A stretch of DNA of 18,014 nucleotides from Nitrospira sp. (GTDB lineage Bacteria > Nitrospirota > Thermodesulfovibrionia > Thermodesulfovibrionales > SM23-35), in assembly GCA_016873575.1 (NCBI GenBank), contig VGWY01000025.1:1-18014 (forward strand), given 5' to 3'. Position 1 is the stretch's first letter, and each line of letters opens with the position of its first letter. Below, one piece after another: positions 1 to 6,764 of the stretch. The position numbers and the translations under genes are program-made. Under the pieces are notes generated by a model. It searched no databases and was not told the DNA's origin. It saw only the letters and a program-made list of their open reading frames with translations.

Positions 1-33
1 CCTGACCCCATGACCATGACCCCATGACCCCAG
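1..33. repeat. short imperfect tandem repeat (ATGACCCC unit)
   Basis: The first 33 bases are built from an 8-base unit ATGACCCC with one shortened copy and a variant first copy. It continues to the window edge, so its true length is unknown. No function is suggested; it may be the tail of a longer simple repeat. Confidence 0.6.
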
Positions 34-62
34 TGGTTAAATCTATCAGAATTCAATTCCAT

Positions 63-84
63 TTGCAAATTAACACATTTGCAA
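63..84. promoter_or_regulatory. perfect 8-bp inverted repeat, possible HicB operator
   Basis: The arms TTGCAAAT and ATTTGCAA are separated by six bases, and the left arm lies inside a 10-base perfect palindrome (ATTTGCAAAT, 61-70). It sits about 16 bp upstream of the TTGACA -35 element of hicAB. HicB antitoxins with a C-terminal DNA-binding domain commonly autorepress their operon, so this is a reasonable operator candidate. The repeat is seen directly; the role is inferred. Confidence 0.5.
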
Positions 85-99
85 CCTCAAAAACAACTC

Positions 100-130
100 T
101 TGACAATGATATCAGTAATGGTACTATAAT
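100..130 (+). promoter_or_regulatory. sigma70-type promoter of hicAB
   Basis: A perfect -35 hexamer TTGACA lies at 100-105. The -10 is either TATAAT at 125-130 (19-bp spacer) or TACTAT at 122-127 (16-bp spacer). With the latter, transcription would start at about the ATG at 134, giving a leaderless message. With the former, the next in-frame ATG at 152 would be needed. No Shine-Dalgarno sequence precedes 134. Confidence 0.6.
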
Positions 131-133
131 TAT

Positions 134-394
134 ATGGCTAAAATAGATGACATGCTTGCACAAATGAGACAAAATCCAAGAGATGTTCGATTCAGTGATT
201 TGTGCAAGGTATGTGATCATTTTTTTGGGGAGCCTCGCCAAAGTGGGAGCAGTCATAGAATTTACAAAACCCCGTGGCAGGGTGATCCTCGAATAAATAT
301 TCAGAACCATAAAGGAAAAGCCAAGGCATACCAGGTGAAACAGGTGCTATTGGCTATTGAAAGATTGGAGGTAGGACATGGCCCTGAAAAATGA
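134..394 (+). CDS. hicA: HicA-type mRNA interferase toxin
   Basis: This 86-residue protein resembles HicA toxins, small double-stranded-RNA-binding-fold ribonucleases that cleave mRNA and block translation until bound by HicB. The diagnostic part is residues 37-45 (SGSSHRIYK), which hold the conserved glycine and the catalytic histidine (His41), followed by a basic stretch and a final helix. The length is close to the usual 60-90 residues. The ATG at 134 was kept because the N-terminus then matches the family, although there is no Shine-Dalgarno and the promoter lies almost on top of it; ATG 152 is the alternative. The gene overlaps hicB by 17 bases, as expected for a coupled toxin-antitoxin operon. 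Assignment is by motif and neighbour, not by search. Confidence 0.85.
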   Translation: MAKIDDMLAQMRQNPRDVRFSDLCKVCDHFFGEPRQSGSSHRIYKTPWQGDPRINIQNHKGKAKAYQVKQVLLAIERLEVGHGPEK

Positions 395-707
395 TCGATA
401 CACCTATCGGGTAACCTGGTCTGAAGACGATAACGAGTATGTGGGTTTGTGTGTTGAGTTTCCCAGCTTGAGTTGGCTGGCTAAGACTCCAGGGGTAGCC
501 TTAAAGGGAATCCGTAAATTAGTTGAAGATGTTGTGAAGGATATGCATAACGCAGGTGAAGCTGTTCCTGAGCCAATCGCTTGCAAGCACTACAGTGGCA
601 AATTCATAGTGCGAGTTCCTCCGCAAGTTCATCGAAAACTTGCAATCCAAGCAGCGGAGTCTGGAGTCAGTCTGAATCGTCTTGCCAGTTCAAAGTTAAG
701 TCAATAA
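378..707 (+). CDS. hicB: HicB-type antitoxin
   Basis: This 109-residue protein is the antitoxin partner of the preceding HicA. The N-terminal half (about residues 8-60) has the degraded RNase-H-like HicB fold, with the typical strand pattern YRVTWSEDDNEYVGLCVEFP. The C-terminal half (about 72-109, VRVPPQVHRKLAIQAAESG and onward) looks like a ribbon-helix-helix DNA-binding domain, which would bind the operator and repress the operon. The ATG at 378 follows a good Shine-Dalgarno (GGAGG, 367-371, 6-base spacing) inside the end of hicA. In such systems HicB neutralises HicA by direct binding. The pair looks intact: both frames are complete and the catalytic histidine of the toxin is present. Confidence 0.85.
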   Translation: MALKNDRYTYRVTWSEDDNEYVGLCVEFPSLSWLAKTPGVALKGIRKLVEDVVKDMHNAGEAVPEPIACKHYSGKFIVRVPPQVHRKLAIQAAESGVSLNRLASSKLSQ

Positions 708-733
708 AGCTCTGCTAATAGAAGGAGGAGGTA

Positions 734-1357
734 GTGCCAAATACTAAAAAGATAGTAAATCTTCTTTTTAAAAAATATCCTGATCCCCAAATTGCACTTC
801 GTTTCTCGAATCCCCTTGAGCTTCTTATTGCCACAATCCTTTCTGCACAATGCACAGATATAAAGGTAAATGAAGTAACGAAGAGCCTTTTTAGAAAATA
901 TAAGACAGTAAAAGATTATGCACAGGCTGATATAAAAACCCTTGAAGAGGAGATAAGGCCAACAGGCTTTTATAAAAACAAGGCAAAGATGATTATCGGA
1001 TGCTGTGAGAAGCTCATAAAGGATTTTCATAATAAGGTTCCAGCAACGCTTGAAGAACTTATAACCCTACCAGGTGTAGGCAGGAAGACCGCAAATGTCA
1101 TACTTGGCAGTGCATTTGGACAGCAGACAATTGCAGTGGACACCCATGTTTTACGGGTAAGCAACAGGCTCGGTATCGCACATTCTCAAAATCCCGATAA
1201 GGTTGAAGAGGAACTGAATAAACAGATTCCCAAAAATCGTTGGACAGCCTTTAACCTTGCCCTTATTTTACATGGTCGTGAAACATGCACGGCAAGGAAG
1301 CCGAAATGTAGTGAGTGCATCCTATATAATGAATGTGAATGGCAGGAGAAGAAATAG
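734..1357 (+). CDS. nth: endonuclease III (DNA glycosylase/AP lyase)
   Basis: This 207-residue protein is a base-excision-repair enzyme that removes oxidised pyrimidines and nicks the abasic site. The helix-hairpin-helix LPGVGRKTA (residues 112-120) carries the catalytic lysine Lys118, and AVDTH carries the catalytic aspartate Asp136. A C-x6-C-x2-C-x5-C pattern at Cys185, 192, 195 and 201 forms the iron-sulfur cluster site. All key residues are present and the length is normal (about 210). The start is GTG at 734, chosen because of the strong GGAGGAGG ribosome site at 724-731. It begins a run of closely packed genes; birA overlaps its last 19 bases. Confidence 0.96.
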   Translation: MPNTKKIVNLLFKKYPDPQIALRFSNPLELLIATILSAQCTDIKVNEVTKSLFRKYKTVKDYAQADIKTLEEEIRPTGFYKNKAKMIIGCCEKLIKDFHNKVPATLEELITLPGVGRKTANVILGSAFGQQTIAVDTHVLRVSNRLGIAHSQNPDKVEEELNKQIPKNRWTAFNLALILHGRETCTARKPKCSECILYNECEWQEKK

Positions 1358-2127
1358 AAGACATAGAGAGACTGATAAAGGGCGATATAGGGAAAGAGGT
1401 TTTTTTCTACGAGTCCGTTGACTCTACAAATACCATTGCAGCAGAACGTGCTGAAAAGGGTGCTGCAGAAGGTGTGGTTGTGTTTGCCGATAGCCAGCAA
1501 AAGGGCAGAGGAAGACATGGCAGATGCTGGGAATCACCTTCAGGAGTGAACATATACATGAGCATTATACTCAGACCTGAAATAGAAACTAAAGATATCA
1601 CACTCATCACAATAATGGCAGCTATTGCATGTGCACATGCACTCAGGAGGATCACAGGTCTGAATCTCACAATAAAATGGCCGAACGACTTGATGGTCAG
1701 GAACAAAAAGATAGGTGGAATTCTTACTGAATTAAGAACATGCCATGGCAGGATAATCTTTGCTATCCTTGGAATAGGTATCAATGTGAATATAGAGAGC
1801 AATGCCTTCCCGGATGATATAAAACAGATAGCGACTTCTATCAAGGCTGAAACAGGCAAACCATATTCAAGGGAGTTAATCAGTGCAGAAATTCTGAATG
1901 AGATAGACCACTGGTATATAGTCCTTCATAAAAAGGGGAGAGAGACGCTCCTTTCAGAATGGCAGAAATTGACATCAACACTGGGGAAGAAAGTAAGGGT
2001 AACAGTTGATAAAGAGACTTTTACAGGCTTAGCCGAAGCAATAGATGATGAGGGGATGTTGCTTTTGAGACTCCCGTCAGGGGTTCTCAAGAGGATTAAC
2101 TCAGGTGATTTGATTGAACTGAGATAA
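1339..2127 (+). CDS. birA: biotin--[acetyl-CoA-carboxylase] ligase, without DNA-binding domain
   Basis: This 262-residue enzyme activates biotin with ATP and attaches it to the biotin carboxyl carrier protein of acetyl-CoA carboxylase or related carboxylases. The biotinyl-5'-AMP loop GRGRHGRCW lies at about residues 55-63, preceded by the ESVDSTN substrate motif and followed by KWPNDLM; the C-terminal SH3-like domain is about residues 212-262. There is no N-terminal winged helix, so unlike Escherichia coli BirA it should not act as the biotin-operon repressor. The gene starts inside the end of nth, which suggests translational coupling. The family is certain; the lack of a repressor role is inferred from the missing domain. 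Confidence 0.95.
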   Translation: MAGEEIEDIERLIKGDIGKEVFFYESVDSTNTIAAERAEKGAAEGVVVFADSQQKGRGRHGRCWESPSGVNIYMSIILRPEIETKDITLITIMAAIACAHALRRITGLNLTIKWPNDLMVRNKKIGGILTELRTCHGRIIFAILGIGINVNIESNAFPDDIKQIATSIKAETGKPYSRELISAEILNEIDHWYIVLHKKGRETLLSEWQKLTSTLGKKVRVTVDKETFTGLAEAIDDEGMLLLRLPSGVLKRINSGDLIELR

Positions 2128-2148
2128 AGAACAGTATATTTTGTGAAG

Positions 2149-2916
2149 ATGAACCTTATTGCTGTAGACATTGGTAATTCCTCTATAAACATAGGATATT
2201 TCACTGAATCAGAGCTTATTGTTCAAAAGATTGAGACTTTGCCCTTGAGGGCTCATTCAGAGTATAGGGAACTCATTGAGAGTTTTCGGAGAGAAAAAAA
2301 TATAGACAAAAAGACTGAAGGATGTATAATATCTTCTGTTGTGCCTGGCAATACCGAAGTCTTGACGAGGGCTCTCAAGGGATTAACTTCAGTGGAGCCA
2401 TTACTGGTGAGCTGTAGAATGAAAACAGGCCTTGCATTTCGTATCCCGAAACCAGATGAACTGGGCACAGACAGGATTGCTGATGCTGTAGCTGCATATG
2501 AGCTTTATAAAGGTCCTGTCGCAGTAGTAGATTGTGGCACAGCAACAACCATAAGTGTTGTCGGGAAAGATGCAGATTACATCGGAGGTTCAATCATGCC
2601 GGGGATAGGTCTGATGAACAGTTCACTTGCAAAGGGCACAGCGAAATTATCTGAGGTTATGCTGAGTCCTCCGGAATCAGCCCTTGGCATTGATACTGAA
2701 GGATGTATTCAATCAGGTCTTTTTTTGGGTACTGCAGGTGCTACTGAAAGGCTTCTTTCCGAGATGGAAAAGGAAACTAATTTTGCGTTAAAGGTTGTTG
2801 TGTCAGGTGGATATGGTAGTATGATTTCGCGATTCCTCAGAAGATCACACATTCTGAAGCCACACCTGACAATTGAAGGATTAAAGATCATTTACTTGAG
2901 GAACAGAGATGCATGA
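2149..2916 (+). CDS. coaX: type III pantothenate kinase
   Basis: This catalyses the first step of coenzyme A synthesis, phosphorylation of pantothenate by ATP. It belongs to the ASKHA superfamily: an N-terminal phosphate-binding motif LIAVDIGNSSINIGYF, a central GTDRIADAVAA motif, and DCGTATT with the following GGSIMPGIGL segment. The start is placed at ATG 2149 because family members begin with one to three residues before the DIGN motif; GTG 2143 in the same frame is possible, and neither has a good Shine-Dalgarno. The residue after DCGTATTI is Ser, where I recall Asp in many homologues; its effect is unclear. The gene is 21 bp after birA and overlaps the next gene by 8 bp. Confidence 0.94.
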   Translation: MNLIAVDIGNSSINIGYFTESELIVQKIETLPLRAHSEYRELIESFRREKNIDKKTEGCIISSVVPGNTEVLTRALKGLTSVEPLLVSCRMKTGLAFRIPKPDELGTDRIADAVAAYELYKGPVAVVDCGTATTISVVGKDADYIGGSIMPGIGLMNSSLAKGTAKLSEVMLSPPESALGIDTEGCIQSGLFLGTAGATERLLSEMEKETNFALKVVVSGGYGSMISRFLRRSHILKPHLTIEGLKIIYLRNRDA

Positions 2917-3919
2917 ACTGAGAAAAGACATCTTGCTCGGGAGGTGGATTGCTGTCCTGTCAGATTCAAAATCACCATCAGAGTATGAACTGCCATCCTG
3001 CAGCAATGGTACAGATAGTAACTGTAGTCTATGCCCCGGCCGGGAGCATGAGACCCCTCATGAGATAACATCTCTTAAGATAGATGCCACATCGCCGAAT
3101 AGCTGGTGGGTAAGGGTTATCCCAAGCTTTAAACCTGTATTTCAGATAGAAGGAGACCTCGGGAGAAAGGGGGTAGGGATTTATGACAGAATGAACAACA
3201 TTGGCGCAAATGAGATTATCATAGAATCTCCTGAGCATAACAAGAGGCCTGAAGATATAGGGCTTGAGCAGATGATTCGTGTTTTAACTGTTTATAGAGA
3301 TCGCATCGCTGACCTGAATAAGGACCCAAGACTGAGATACATACTCATATATAAAAACTCGGGGAAAGAAGCAGGAGAGATTTTCTCACATCCTGTATCA
3401 TATCTCATGGCAACACCTGTTATACCTAAAAAGGTAAAGGACGAACTTGATAATGCAAAACAATATTATAATTACAAAGAAAGATGTGTCTTCTGCGATG
3501 TGATGAGAGAGGAACTCCGGGTCGGTGACAGAATAGTCCTCGAGACAAAAGATTTTGTGAGCTTCTGTCCTTATACAGCCGAGTTCCCGTTTGAGTCATG
3601 GATAATACCAAAAAAACATTCCTGTGCATTCTACGAGATCACGCAGGAGGAGATTGAAGACATGGGGTTTGTACTCATGACGATGTTACGAAAGTTGAGG
3701 GCGATCTTTAAGGAACTGCCATTTAACTATTATATTCATACAGCCCCGAATATGGTGCCAAGGAGAGACCACTGGCACACGCTTGGTGAAGACTTCCATT
3801 GGCATCTTGAGATAATACCAAGACTGACAAGAATGAGTGGGTTTGAGTTGGGTTCAGGATTTTATATCCTGCCCACATCACCTGAAAATGCAGCAAAATA
3901 TCTAAGGGAGGTTGGATAA
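2909..3919 (+). CDS. galactose-1-phosphate uridylyltransferase-like protein lacking the catalytic histidine
   Basis: This 336-residue protein has the two-lobed GalT/HIT-like architecture. CSLCPG (Cys39, Cys42) and SPEH supply zinc ligands, His161 corresponds to the third histidine-type ligand, and a second CVFCD motif and the HWHLEIIPRL segment (His297, His299) lie in the C-terminal half. GalT enzymes pass a nucleotidyl group through the second histidine of an H-x-H-x-Q motif. Here the motif reads His161-Pro-Val163-Ser-Tyr165, so nucleophile and glutamine are both replaced while the zinc site appears kept. The frame is continuous and the changes need several base substitutions, so a sequencing error is unlikely. 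It may be an inactive homologue or a nucleotide-sugar-binding or altered enzyme. ATG 2909 follows TGAGGA and overlaps coaX. Confidence 0.8.
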   Translation: MHELRKDILLGRWIAVLSDSKSPSEYELPSCSNGTDSNCSLCPGREHETPHEITSLKIDATSPNSWWVRVIPSFKPVFQIEGDLGRKGVGIYDRMNNIGANEIIIESPEHNKRPEDIGLEQMIRVLTVYRDRIADLNKDPRLRYILIYKNSGKEAGEIFSHPVSYLMATPVIPKKVKDELDNAKQYYNYKERCVFCDVMREELRVGDRIVLETKDFVSFCPYTAEFPFESWIIPKKHSCAFYEITQEEIEDMGFVLMTMLRKLRAIFKELPFNYYIHTAPNMVPRRDHWHTLGEDFHWHLEIIPRLTRMSGFELGSGFYILPTSPENAAKYLREVG

Positions 3920-3920
3920 A

Positions 3921-4373
3921 ATGGAGATTAAGAGTATTCTTTTCCCCACAGACTTTTCCGAGGGCTCATCACATGCCCTCCAGTATGCCGTTGATTTGGC
4001 AAAGCGTTATGGAGCCAGACTGTACCTTGTTCATGTTATGTATGACATCGCAAAGGCAACAGGTTGGTATGTGCCGCATCTATCAACAGATACATTGTAC
4101 AAAGAAATCGAAGAAGGTGCAAAGAAGGAGATCGAGAGATATGGTATCGAGGAATTAAGGGACGTGCAGAATGTGGAACACCACGTCCTGAAGGGTGTTC
4201 CTTATGATGAGATCGTACGATTTGCTAATGAGAAAAAGATCGGGCTCATCATCATGGGGACTCACGGACGGAAAGGTATAGACAGGGTTCTCTTTGGAAG
4301 TACTGCATCACAGGTTGTAAGGTATGCACCATGTCCTGTCCTTACGGTAAGAATGCCGATGTATAAAGGATAA
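3921..4373 (+). CDS. universal stress protein, UspA family, ATP-binding type
   Basis: This 150-residue cytoplasmic protein has the Usp alpha/beta fold, starting ILFPTDFSEGSSHALQYA and ending in PCPVLTVR. Near the C-terminus MGTHGRKGIDRVLFGST fits the G-x2-G-x9-G-S/T nucleotide-binding pattern, so it should bind ATP like the MJ0577 type rather than the non-binding UspA type. The start ATG at 3921 follows a strong Shine-Dalgarno (AGGGAGG, 3905-3911) and lies one base after the stop of the GalT-like gene, so they are probably co-transcribed. Its exact cellular role cannot be read from sequence; relatives act in stress survival. Confidence 0.92.
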   Translation: MEIKSILFPTDFSEGSSHALQYAVDLAKRYGARLYLVHVMYDIAKATGWYVPHLSTDTLYKEIEEGAKKEIERYGIEELRDVQNVEHHVLKGVPYDEIVRFANEKKIGLIIMGTHGRKGIDRVLFGSTASQVVRYAPCPVLTVRMPMYKG

Positions 4374-4391
4374 CGAGAAAGAACACAAACG

Positions 4392-4436
4392 TAATCAACC
4401 ACAGAGGACACGATTTTTGTCCTCTGTGGTTGATTA
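4392..4436. repeat. perfect 19-bp inverted repeat (hairpin) after the stress-protein gene
   Basis: Both 19-base arms (4392-4410 and 4418-4436) match perfectly around a 7-base loop. It begins 18 bases after the stop of the Usp gene, so it may end that operon's transcript or protect its 3' end. It lacks the run of T expected of an intrinsic terminator, and its CCACAGAGGACA core resembles dispersed palindromic repeats I have seen in other genomes. The structure is certain; the function is inferred. Confidence 0.75.
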
Positions 4437-4572
4437 AACACCACTACTGGTTTTTTGAAAGGCCTGGTTCCCTCCTGTTTAAAAGAGCCTCGAGTATTCA
4501 GAAGAATAAGCATATACACTAATCCCTCTATTTTCGATTAAAATAAGTTTTAATATACTTTTATACCCATAG

Positions 4573-5664
4573 ATGATGCTTAAGACAAAGGTATTAGTAG
4601 TTGGTGGCGGCCCTGCAGGATCTACCGCTGCGAGGATTCTTGCAGAGAATGGCATTGAGGTAATTCTGCTTGAAAGGAACCTTTCTTTTCAAAAGCCCTG
4701 TGGTGGAGGAACATCCTCAAGTACCTTTGATGAATTAGGCATCTCAAAGACACTCATCAAAAAAGAGGTTAAAACTATCATGGTCGTTTCTCCTCAGGGT
4801 GAAAGACTTGAAATAGATTTGAGAGGTGGAAGTCTTAACATTATTGAGAGGGGAGAGTTTGACAGAGCACTAAGGAACAGTGCGGTAGAAAAGGGCGTCA
4901 GGTTAATAGAAGGGGACTTCTGCAGGATTCTGAATGATAAAAAATATACGATAGAAGCACATGTTGGAGGAGCAGATATTGAAATAATCTCGGAATATAT
5001 TATTGCTGCAGACGGTGTAAATTCGAAGGTCAGGACATCACTTGGAATAAAACCATCCCGGGCCTTTTTTACCATATCTGAGCGCATCAAGGGAGTAGAG
5101 GCAGATTTGTGTGAGTTCTGGTTTGGGTCATCCCATGCACCGCATTTTTATTCGTGGGTATTTCCTGCAGAAGATGGAATTTCAGCAGGCACAGGAAGTT
5201 TTGAGCCAGAAAAGATTAAGCCACTGTTTGAAAGGTTTAGGGAGAAAAGGGGGTTAATCCCGGAGGGACAAAAGAGGTTATACAGGATGCCTTTATGGAA
5301 AGGTGATTTATATACCCATGGCAAGGTTGTTTTTGCAGGTGATTCTGCGGGTCAGGTGATGCCCCTCAGTTATGAAGGCATCTATTATGCAATGAAGGCA
5401 GGGGAGTTTGCTGCAAAAGCTATCATAGAAGAAAAGGTAGAGAACTATAAAAAGATGTGGAAAGAGAGGTTTCAGAGGAGATTCACCCTCATGGATAGAC
5501 TGAAAAACTACTTTTTAAAGGACGATGTTTCTGCCGAGAAGCTTGTAGCCCTTCACAAAAGACCCGAGGTTCAGGCAGCATCCCTGCTACTCTGGATCAG
5601 AAAAGACAAAGGCAGAGAAGGCCTCAAGGATTATATAAGAATTTTTGGAAAATTCTTGAGTTGA
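4573..5664 (+). CDS. geranylgeranyl-reductase-family FAD-dependent oxidoreductase
   Basis: This 363-residue flavoprotein has a Rossmann FAD-binding motif VVGGGPAGSTAA (residues 9-20) with an acidic residue at the end of strand two (LLER). It also has the PCGGG signature (42-46) typical of geranylgeranyl reductase and digeranylgeranylglycerophospholipid reductase relatives, and a second FAD motif FAGDSAGQV (Asp257) followed by YEGIYYAMKAGEFAA. These enzymes saturate isoprenoid chains (menaquinone, chlorophyll or lipid side chains); which substrate applies here cannot be told. The start is ATG 4573 or the adjacent 4576, neither with a Shine-Dalgarno. A TATACT -10-like box at 4554-4559 lies close upstream without a good -35. 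The stop overlaps the TTG start of the next gene by 4 bases. Confidence 0.88.
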   Translation: MMLKTKVLVVGGGPAGSTAARILAENGIEVILLERNLSFQKPCGGGTSSSTFDELGISKTLIKKEVKTIMVVSPQGERLEIDLRGGSLNIIERGEFDRALRNSAVEKGVRLIEGDFCRILNDKKYTIEAHVGGADIEIISEYIIAADGVNSKVRTSLGIKPSRAFFTISERIKGVEADLCEFWFGSSHAPHFYSWVFPAEDGISAGTGSFEPEKIKPLFERFREKRGLIPEGQKRLYRMPLWKGDLYTHGKVVFAGDSAGQVMPLSYEGIYYAMKAGEFAAKAIIEEKVENYKKMWKERFQRRFTLMDRLKNYFLKDDVSAEKLVALHKRPEVQAASLLLWIRKDKGREGLKDYIRIFGKFLS

Positions 5665-6443
5665 GCATCAAAAGATTTTTTGCCTATTCCATTGTTGTTC
5701 ACACGCTCATCATTATTTCTGTTCTCTCTCTGAGACCGGCTGCGCAGTGGAATAAGGGGGGTGAATTTTTTACAAGACTTATATCGCCAGATGAGTTGTC
5801 TTCCCCTCAGCAAACTCGCAGGTCTTCAAGAAAACCTTTGCCTTTTGTACCTGATCTCAAGGAAGAAAGGTCTTCCCCTCATGTCCAGCCAGAGATTAAG
5901 GAACCCTTACAGGATGAGAATGTTTCAGCTATGCCTGAAAAAGGGGGGCAATATACTGAGGAGCTGAGGGAGGGGAAGGGGAAAAGTAAAGATAGGATTG
6001 AAATACATGAAACACCAGGTACGTCTATCAGAGAAAAGCTCTTTGATAAAAGTATTATTCGTGACCTTGCACAAAGAGAGATCGAGAAAGAAAATAAGAC
6101 AAAGAGAGAGAATGTATTTACCTTTGACACGAATGAATACCGATTCCTCACATACAACAAAAGATTAAAAGAGAAAATTGAGAGCATCTGGATGTATCCC
6201 ATTGATGCAGCAGAAAATGGGATTTATGGTGACCTGATAGTAAGATTTACCATAAAGAAGAATGGCAGTTTAGGATCAGTTGAACTCGTCAGGACATCAG
6301 GTTATAAAAGCTTGGATGATGCTGCTCTGAAGGCACTGAATAATGCTGAGCCGTTCTGGCCCCTCCCTGATGAATGGGGTATGGAAGCCTATACAGTAGT
6401 GGGTCATTTTATTTATACTATTTATGGATATTATGTAAGATAA
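5661..6443 (+). CDS. TonB-like energy-transducing protein
   Basis: This 260-residue protein has one N-terminal membrane segment (about residues 6-24), with a histidine inside it as in TonB. A charged, proline-containing periplasmic linker follows (about 45-155), then a C-terminal TonB domain (about 163-258, KRLKEKIESIWMYP followed by GDLIVRFTIKKNGSLGSVEL and SLDDAALKAL). TonB proteins carry proton-motive-force energy from ExbB/ExbD to outer-membrane receptors, so this supports a Gram-negative cell. No exbB, exbD or receptor lies in the window, so the partner is unknown. The start is TTG at 5661, in a TTGA overlap with the upstream flavoprotein, implying coupling. Some proteins with this domain serve other envelope functions. 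Confidence 0.85.
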   Translation: MSIKRFFAYSIVVHTLIIISVLSLRPAAQWNKGGEFFTRLISPDELSSPQQTRRSSRKPLPFVPDLKEERSSPHVQPEIKEPLQDENVSAMPEKGGQYTEELREGKGKSKDRIEIHETPGTSIREKLFDKSIIRDLAQREIEKENKTKRENVFTFDTNEYRFLTYNKRLKEKIESIWMYPIDAAENGIYGDLIVRFTIKKNGSLGSVELVRTSGYKSLDDAALKALNNAEPFWPLPDEWGMEAYTVVGHFIYTIYGYYVR

Positions 6444-6458
6444 CCTAAAGAATGATTC

Positions 6459-6674
6459 ATGGAACGAAGACTCTATCTCAAAGTAGGCGATGTTGTCAGG
6501 CATACACAGTATAAAATGTGGGGTGCCGGTGAAGTTATTGAAGAGAAACATTCCACTCTGCCAGGTGGTTTATGTCTTGTGAGAATCTTGTTCGAAGATG
6601 GTATTGAACGGGCATTTATCAATGACCTTAATAGTGAATGCTGCTGTTATTATGCAGGGATCAGATTAAGCTGA
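6459..6674 (+). CDS. small DUF3553-like protein
   Basis: This 71-residue protein starts LKVGDVVRHTQYKMWGAGEVIEE, followed by a beta-rich stretch ending in AFINDLN. The pattern GD-x-VRH with WG-x-GxV resembles DUF3553, a small barrel-like domain of unknown function related in style to the RNA-polymerase-binding CarD/Tudor-like modules. The tail has four cysteines within or beside CCCYY (three adjacent) plus one mid-protein cysteine. It lies 15 bp after the TonB-like gene, so it probably ends that operon. There is no strong Shine-Dalgarno. The family match is from memory; no function is claimed. Confidence 0.6.
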   Translation: MERRLYLKVGDVVRHTQYKMWGAGEVIEEKHSTLPGGLCLVRILFEDGIERAFINDLNSECCCYYAGIRLS

Positions 6675-6728
6675 CCTTAAGCATTAAGTTAAGTTCACAC
6701 TATAACACGCTATTATTAAATAATTTTA

Positions 6729-6757
6729 TTGACAAAATAATCCACTCATGTTTTAAT
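6729..6757 (+). promoter_or_regulatory. sigma70-type promoter of the HD-GYP operon
   Basis: A perfect TTGACA at 6729-6734, a 17-bp spacer and TTTAAT at 6752-6757 (five of six consensus bases) form a strong promoter. Transcription would start around 6763-6765, on the ATG at 6765, which has no Shine-Dalgarno, so the message may be leaderless. Confidence 0.65.
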
Positions 6758-6764
6758 TTTTTTG

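Noticed and set aside
4392..4436. Calling the hairpin a standard intrinsic terminator
   Set aside because: There is no T run after the stem on either strand, so only a repeat or hairpin is reported.
6675..6764. A cyclic-di-GMP riboswitch ahead of the HD-GYP gene
   Set aside because: No GEMM-type core motifs were found in the short AT-rich gap, and the promoter leaves no leader to hold one.
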